A stretch of 12,241 nt of DNA, taken from NCBI GenBank assembly GCA_012800565.1, contig JAAZIZ010000405.1, forward strand, positions 1-12,241, given 5' to 3'. This DNA comes from Lentisphaerota bacterium. GTDB lineage: Bacteria > Verrucomicrobiota > Lentisphaeria > Oligosphaerales > Oligosphaeraceae. Below, piece by piece: positions 8,561 to 12,241 of the stretch (the first letter of the stretch is position 1; each line of letters starts with the position of its first letter). The notes below the pieces were generated by a model. The model was not told where the DNA came from and did not search any database. It saw only the letters and a list, made by a program, of their open reading frames with translations. Both the position numbers and the translations under genes were made by a program.

Positions 8561-8580
8561 TGACAGGATACGCTCTGTCA
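8561..8580. promoter_or_regulatory. Inverted repeat TGACAG-N8-CTGTCA, possible operator
   Basis: The 6-base arms at 8561-8566 and 8575-8580 are exact reverse complements with an 8-base spacer, a size typical of a dimeric repressor site. The left arm overlaps a perfect TTGACA (8560-8565). No good -10 hexamer is found 16-18 bases downstream, so the promoter itself is uncertain. It lies 42 bases before the zinc-ribbon gene. Confidence 0.35.
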
Positions 8581-8622
8581 GGGTGAAAACAATATTTTTT
8601 CAGAAAACGCCAGGAGGAAACT

Positions 8623-8874
8623 ATGCTAAAAGGACGCAACCCATTTGACTGGATGCGAAAACGGGAACTGGAACCAAAAATCTACCAGGTGACCTGCACA
8701 AAATGCAATTACACTGAGAAGCTGGAATTGGAAAATGAAGCAGTTCACGTATGGAACAATCCCGAGGTCGATCATTCCCAGGACCCACGTGTTGTCTCTA
8801 AACTGCCCGAACTCTGCCCAACCTGCGGCACAAAGCTGAAAAAAGAACGCATCCCAGTCAAGCTGAGATATTGA
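8623..8874 (+). CDS. Small zinc-ribbon protein, function unknown
   Basis: 83 residues preceded by a strong ribosome site, AGGAGG (8612-8617), 5 bases from the ATG. Two CxxC knuckles, C25-T-K-C28 and C65-P-T-C68, are spaced as in a zinc ribbon. The N-terminal 20 residues and the C-terminus are basic, fitting nucleic-acid or ribosome contact, but nothing in the sequence names a partner. It stands alone: 251 bases after the sugar cluster and 170 bases before the GTPase operon, at the place where base composition changes. I do not recognise a named family. That it is a real gene is well supported by the ribosome site and cysteine pattern. Confidence 0.7.
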   Translation: MLKGRNPFDWMRKRELEPKIYQVTCTKCNYTEKLELENEAVHVWNNPEVDHSQDPRVVSKLPELCPTCGTKLKKERIPVKLRY

Positions 8875-8980
8875 AGCAAGCTGATTGGCAAAGGATTTGT
8901 GGAAAGTGGCACCCCTCAATTTCTTTGAATGTTTCATCTCCATGGATAATTTCTTAAAAACAAAATAAACAACCATATGC

Positions 8981-9010
8981 TTTTCATGACATTCTTCGCT
9001 GCATTATGAT
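8981..9010 (+). promoter_or_regulatory. Candidate promoter of the dynamin-like operon
   Basis: TTTTCA (8981-8986) and TATGAT (9005-9010) are separated by 18 bases and match four and five of six consensus positions. Transcription would begin near 9017, leaving a leader of roughly 28 bases before the first gene. The surrounding sequence is AT-rich, so chance matches are likely. Confidence 0.3.
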
Positions 9011-9044
9011 GGCAGTACAAACAAACTAAAAGAAAGGCTTATCA

Positions 9045-9521
9045 ATGTTTACATGGATTAAGATCATTCGTAAGCTCTCTCAACAAGAAAATATCCTGGA
9101 TCTTCTGGATAATAAGATACAGGAATCATCGCAATTATTGGAAGCCCTGAATGCTGCTATTTCCAAAGCCAATTCACAAATACAGGAAATAGATGCCAAA
9201 ATCACTGAAAGTCAGGAAAAGTTTACTAATATGAAAGAATCCTCCCGCAAGGAAGTCAAGTCCTTGGCGGAGACTCTGCAAAAAGAGATTAACGATTTTG
9301 AAGGCTTGGTAAATTCATCGAAGGCGGAATTTGCTCAATTATCTGGGCATTTAGGTACTTATGCAAAAAATGTGCATCAACATTTAGAGGATATCAAAAA
9401 AGCTGCGCAAGATCATTGTGCTGCCTTTAATCAGGAGGTCAAAGTCTACGAGGGCAATGTATCTAAACTGGGAGACAAGTTGACGGAATTGGAAAATGCT
9501 ATTGCTGAATTTCAACGTTAA
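9045..9521 (+). CDS. Small coiled-coil protein, first gene of the dynamin-like operon
   Basis: 158 residues with a ribosome site GAAAGG (9032-9037) 7 bases before the ATG. After a short basic N-terminus (W4, K6, R9, K10) almost the whole chain is helical coiled coil: acidic, basic and glutamine residues alternate with L/I/V at heptad-like spacing, and proline is absent. No enzyme motif, signal peptide or clear membrane helix is visible. It stops 14 bases before the first GTPase and shares that gene's AT-rich composition, so it is presumably co-expressed. By position it could be a helical partner or assembly scaffold for the dynamin-like proteins, in the way bacterial dynamins have separate helical accessory chains; that role is inference. 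It might alternatively be an unrelated structural protein. No family name can be assigned. Confidence 0.72.
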   Translation: MFTWIKIIRKLSQQENILDLLDNKIQESSQLLEALNAAISKANSQIQEIDAKITESQEKFTNMKESSRKEVKSLAETLQKEINDFEGLVNSSKAEFAQLSGHLGTYAKNVHQHLEDIKKAAQDHCAAFNQEVKVYEGNVSKLGDKLTELENAIAEFQR

Positions 9522-9535
9522 CAGAAAGATAAAAC

Positions 9536-11455
9536 ATGAAAAACATTCTCCCTGCAATGCAGCAAAACTGGCAGCAGATTAGTGCACTCTCTTTGCATAC
9601 TGATCCGACTATACGCCTGCCCAATTTGCGTGCTTTTCAAATCATTGATAACTACTGTGAATTTTTACGAGCTTTAACTTACTGTAAGGCAATCGCTGTC
9701 AAAGAATATGAAGTTATTAGCGCAGAAACCTCTGAGTTAATCAAACTCAAAGACACTCTTGCTGATATTCGAGAAGAGTTGCTTGATGTGCAAATCTTTG
9801 ATGATATCCAGATTGATGATGAAGACGAGACTTCGCAACAACAAGCAGCAGATGCCTTGCAAAAAACGATAGACGAATTTTCCAAAGATTTTCGTAAAGC
9901 AATAGAGGAAATCAGTTCAAAAATAGAGTCTTTCCGAATTGATTTGCAAGAATTTAAGATCGTTCTTTTTGGCCGAACAAAGGTTGGCAAAAGCACCGTC
10001 CGGGAAGCTTTGACAAAAGGTGATGGCAAGACTATTGGTAAAGGTGGTCAAAGTACTACAGTTGAAATAAATAAGTATACTTGGTACAATTTAACTGTGT
10101 ATGATACGCCAGGTATTCTTTCAGTAAAAGATACTCAATTGGATCAGGACGGAATAGGACGTGAAGAAAGAGCGGCCTATGAACTATTGGAAAAAGCCGA
10201 CATCGCTTTGTTCATGTTTGCTTCCGACAATATTGAAGAAGCTGAACTCGAATATCTTCGAAAAATCTGTGAAAGAGGACGGGATGTACTTGTTTTGTTG
10301 AATGTCAAACAGGACGTTTCCAACTATAGAAACTTTCTGTTACGAAAGCAAGATAAAATGATCAGCTCTGAAAGCCAAAAAGGGCATATTAATCGTATAC
10401 AATCCGCAGTGCCGGAAAGTTCACTAAAAATTCTACCCATTCATGCCCAAGCCGCTTTTTTCAGCAGAGCAGAAAAAAATAAAATTGTTGCAAAATTTTA
10501 TGATGAATTCAAGGTTGGCAAAACAGACCTATATGAACTTTCAAAGTTCAGTGATATTAGAAATAGTTTAGTGGAAAATATCATTGAACAAGGAGCAGCC
10601 ATTCGCTGCAGAACCATCCGGGAATATTTTATCTATCAGGTCAATACATTTGCAAAACGCAATGCAATTCCGATTGATAACTGTATCGAAATAACCCAGA
10701 GGATTCTCGATAAAATTAATCGAACTAAAAAATCTGTAGAGGATAAATTTCAACGTTTTGAAGCTTCCCTTTATGATCGGATTTTGATGGAAGCCAAACT
10801 ACAAGTTGACACACATGAATTCGCTACCAGATGCATCGAATATGAATACAGCAAAGATACTATCAAAAACAAATGGTCTGAATTATTAGAAAATGAACTC
10901 CAGGGAATCCCCGGCAGGATTTTGGAAGAGTTTATGAAAGAAGTCGAGGGCGAAATCGAAGAAATGGCCAGGCAAATTGACTTTCAATTAACTCAAGCTG
11001 AATCCTTTGCCGGTTATGAGGCATATAGTTTGCCATGGGCAGGAATGTTGAAATTTGGTGGTTGGGCTGCAGGCATTATTGGTACTGCTGTAGCGATCGG
11101 CTGGTTGCCAGGCGGAGGATGGGTTGCTGCGGGACTTGCAGCATTAGCCGCAGTGTTTGGCTGGCTTGCAAGCTTGTTTAAAAGCGAAACCACAAAAATC
11201 AGAGAACTTGAAGAGAAATTGAATTCTTCCCTTAGAACAGGTGTCAGCAATATAGCTGAGCAACTGGTTTCACATTGCGAATCTGAAATTAAGCCCAGGA
11301 TTTTCAGTATGCTTGATAAGATGATTGCTTCACAAGAGCGGTTGATGAGCATTGCCAATGAATTCAAGCAACTCAATGACTGTCTCTTTCAAACTGCTAA
11401 AGAGAATCAAGTATCGATGGAACAAAGGCTTAGTGAATTAGGAGGGATCAAATGA
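9536..11455 (+). CDS. Dynamin-like GTPase with membrane-insertion segment (LeoA-like)
   Basis: 639 residues. The N-terminal 140 are mostly helical with an acidic patch (89-98). The GTPase core shows the P-loop G146-R-T-K-V-G-K-S-T154, a switch threonine in Q-S-T-T-V (T174/T175), and D190-T-P-G193. The expected N/TKxD reads N-V-K-Q-D (256-260), a non-standard form. Residues about 350-500 and 550-639 are long helices forming the stalk expected of dynamins, and between them lies a glycine/alanine-rich hydrophobic hairpin (about 508-548), well placed to be the membrane-inserting paddle. The plan matches bacterial dynamins such as ETEC LeoA. It overlaps the next GTPase gene by 4 bases (ATGA). Such pairs remodel membranes, and LeoA/LeoBC pairs form the Eleos anti-phage system; that use here is inference. 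The dynamin-family call is firm, the LeoA subtype less so. Confidence 0.82.
   Translation: MKNILPAMQQNWQQISALSLHTDPTIRLPNLRAFQIIDNYCEFLRALTYCKAIAVKEYEVISAETSELIKLKDTLADIREELLDVQIFDDIQIDDEDETSQQQAADALQKTIDEFSKDFRKAIEEISSKIESFRIDLQEFKIVLFGRTKVGKSTVREALTKGDGKTIGKGGQSTTVEINKYTWYNLTVYDTPGILSVKDTQLDQDGIGREERAAYELLEKADIALFMFASDNIEEAELEYLRKICERGRDVLVLLNVKQDVSNYRNFLLRKQDKMISSESQKGHINRIQSAVPESSLKILPIHAQAAFFSRAEKNKIVAKFYDEFKVGKTDLYELSKFSDIRNSLVENIIEQGAAIRCRTIREYFIYQVNTFAKRNAIPIDNCIEITQRILDKINRTKKSVEDKFQRFEASLYDRILMEAKLQVDTHEFATRCIEYEYSKDTIKNKWSELLENELQGIPGRILEEFMKEVEGEIEEMARQIDFQLTQAESFAGYEAYSLPWAGMLKFGGWAAGIIGTAVAIGWLPGGGWVAAGLAALAAVFGWLASLFKSETTKIRELEEKLNSSLRTGVSNIAEQLVSHCESEIKPRIFSMLDKMIASQERLMSIANEFKQLNDCLFQTAKENQVSMEQRLSELGGIK
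11441..11446 (+). promoter_or_regulatory. Ribosome binding site for the second GTPase
   Basis: GGAGGG lies inside the end of the upstream gene, 5 bases before the ATG at 11452. With the ATGA overlap it indicates translational coupling and near-equal synthesis of the two GTPases. Confidence 0.65.
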
Positions 11456-12241
11456 AAAACTTTGAATTTGTCGAAAAATCAAACGAACTCAACGATATTC
11501 GGAATCAATTAAAAGATTTGCAGTCTGAGCCTTTATTGAAGGATGGGCTCGAGGAAATCGAAAAAAAATTAGCTGCCAAAGATGCCGACTCACGGTTGAA
11601 TATAGCGATATGCGGGCAGTACTCCGCCGGAAAATCTACTTTGGTGTACGCATTGACAAAAGATGAAACCATCAAGATCGGACAAGATATTACAACAGAT
11701 GAGGTCAAGACATATCCTTGGAATGATTTGCTTATAGCCGATACCCCGGGGATCTATGCAGGACGTCCTGACCACGATGAGCGTTCCTTGAATTTTATTC
11801 AGAAGGCTGATCTTCTTATTTATATGATTACAATACAAGGATTTACTCGTGAAATAGGGGCGAATTTTAAAAAACTCATAATGGAAAAATATCTAGGCAA
11901 AACGATGCTCTTGATGAATAAGCGCAATCAAGAACCGGCGGAAAATGAGGTTAATTGGCGTAGAGATACAATCCTTTTTTTAGGTGATGAGGAGATAGCC
12001 AAAAAACTATATTTTACCATCGTTGATATCGAAGATTATCTGATTGGAACCGATGAGAACATTCCTGAGCTAATAGAAGAGAGTAACTTCGAGAACTTTA
12101 TCTCGCAGCTAAACCTGTTTGTCAAAGAAAAAGGACTGTTTGGTAAGTTATTGTCCAGAATCAATATCATGGATGCTTTTCTAAGCTTGTGTATTGAAGA
12201 TTTTTCTAAAAGTCATGTTCAAGATGATTTCACCAGACGGC
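11452..12241 (+). CDS. Second dynamin-family GTPase (3' partial, LeoB/LeoBC-like)
   Basis: The frame is open for 263 codons to the window edge, so the C-terminus is missing. A short helical N-terminus leads to the P-loop G55-Q-Y-S-A-G-K-S-T63, a form typical of dynamin-like proteins, then switch threonines T81/T82, D97-T-P-G100, and M-N-K-R-N (155-159) where N/TKxD is expected; the aspartate is replaced by N159. The switch region aligns with the first GTPase: both read T-T-x-E, then K.Y.W..L, then D-T-P-G-I. They are therefore paralogues encoded side by side. Overlap with the upstream gene is 4 bases. Probable role: obligate partner in a heteromeric membrane-remodelling assembly. Whether it has its own membrane-binding segment cannot be seen. 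GTPase identity is sure; the subtype is an inference from context. Confidence 0.8.
   Translation, partial: MKNFEFVEKSNELNDIRNQLKDLQSEPLLKDGLEEIEKKLAAKDADSRLNIAICGQYSAGKSTLVYALTKDETIKIGQDITTDEVKTYPWNDLLIADTPGIYAGRPDHDERSLNFIQKADLLIYMITIQGFTREIGANFKKLIMEKYLGKTMLLMNKRNQEPAENEVNWRRDTILFLGDEEIAKKLYFTIVDIEDYLIGTDENIPELIEESNFENFISQLNLFVKEKGLFGKLLSRINIMDAFLSLCIEDFSKSHVQDDFTRR

Noticed and set aside
8560..8588. Complete sigma-70 promoter built on TTGACA
   Set aside because: The bases 16-18 positions downstream (about GGTGAAAA) do not resemble TATAAT, so only the inverted repeat is reported.
8372..9044. tRNA, CRISPR array, insertion sequence or attachment site at the composition boundary
   Set aside because: I looked for cloverleaf arms, regularly spaced repeats, transposase frames and long direct repeats and saw none.

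Overview
The window joins two unlike regions. Bases 1 to about 8400 are GC-rich (in a hand count of one 60-base line, 5281-5340, 42 of 60 bases are G or C) and hold a tightly spaced, all-plus-strand carbohydrate uptake and degradation cluster. From about 8900 to the right end the DNA is AT-rich (line 10021-10080 has 20 of 60 G or C) and holds an operon for dynamin-like GTPases. The transporter architecture (a solute-binding protein fused to its permease, and a second permease with a very large extracytoplasmic insertion) together with GH95-like and ceramidase-fold enzymes suggests a bacterium of the PVC group, perhaps Lentisphaerae/Victivallales. That is an inference from gene style; no rRNA or other marker is present.

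Layout: (1) 1-2529, the 3' part of a fused solute-binding/MalF-type permease whose start lies left of the window; (2) 2587-4737, a MalG-type permease with an insertion of about 450 residues that carries internal repeats; (3) 4748-6916, a GH95-like glycoside hydrolase with the family's catalytic residues; (4) 7001-8371, a neutral-ceramidase-fold metallohydrolase; then a strong hairpin. (5) 8623-8874 is a small zinc-ribbon protein preceded by an inverted repeat. (6) 9045-9521 coiled-coil protein, (7) 9536-11455 dynamin-like GTPase with a membrane-insertion segment, and (8) 11452-end, a second dynamin-family GTPase cut by the window edge, form one operon.

The first four genes make a coherent unit: a glycan oligomer is captured and imported by the two permease proteins (the ATPase is not in view), then trimmed in the cytoplasm by the GH95-like enzyme and possibly by the ceramidase-fold hydrolase. 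Neither enzyme shows a signal peptide.

The last three genes are the best candidate for an unusual system. Two clearly related but divergent GTPases overlap by 4 bases and follow a small coiled-coil protein. The pair resembles LeoA/LeoBC-type bacterial dynamins, the family behind the Eleos anti-phage system. Their AT-rich composition beside a GC-rich metabolic cluster fits horizontal acquisition. A defence role is inference.
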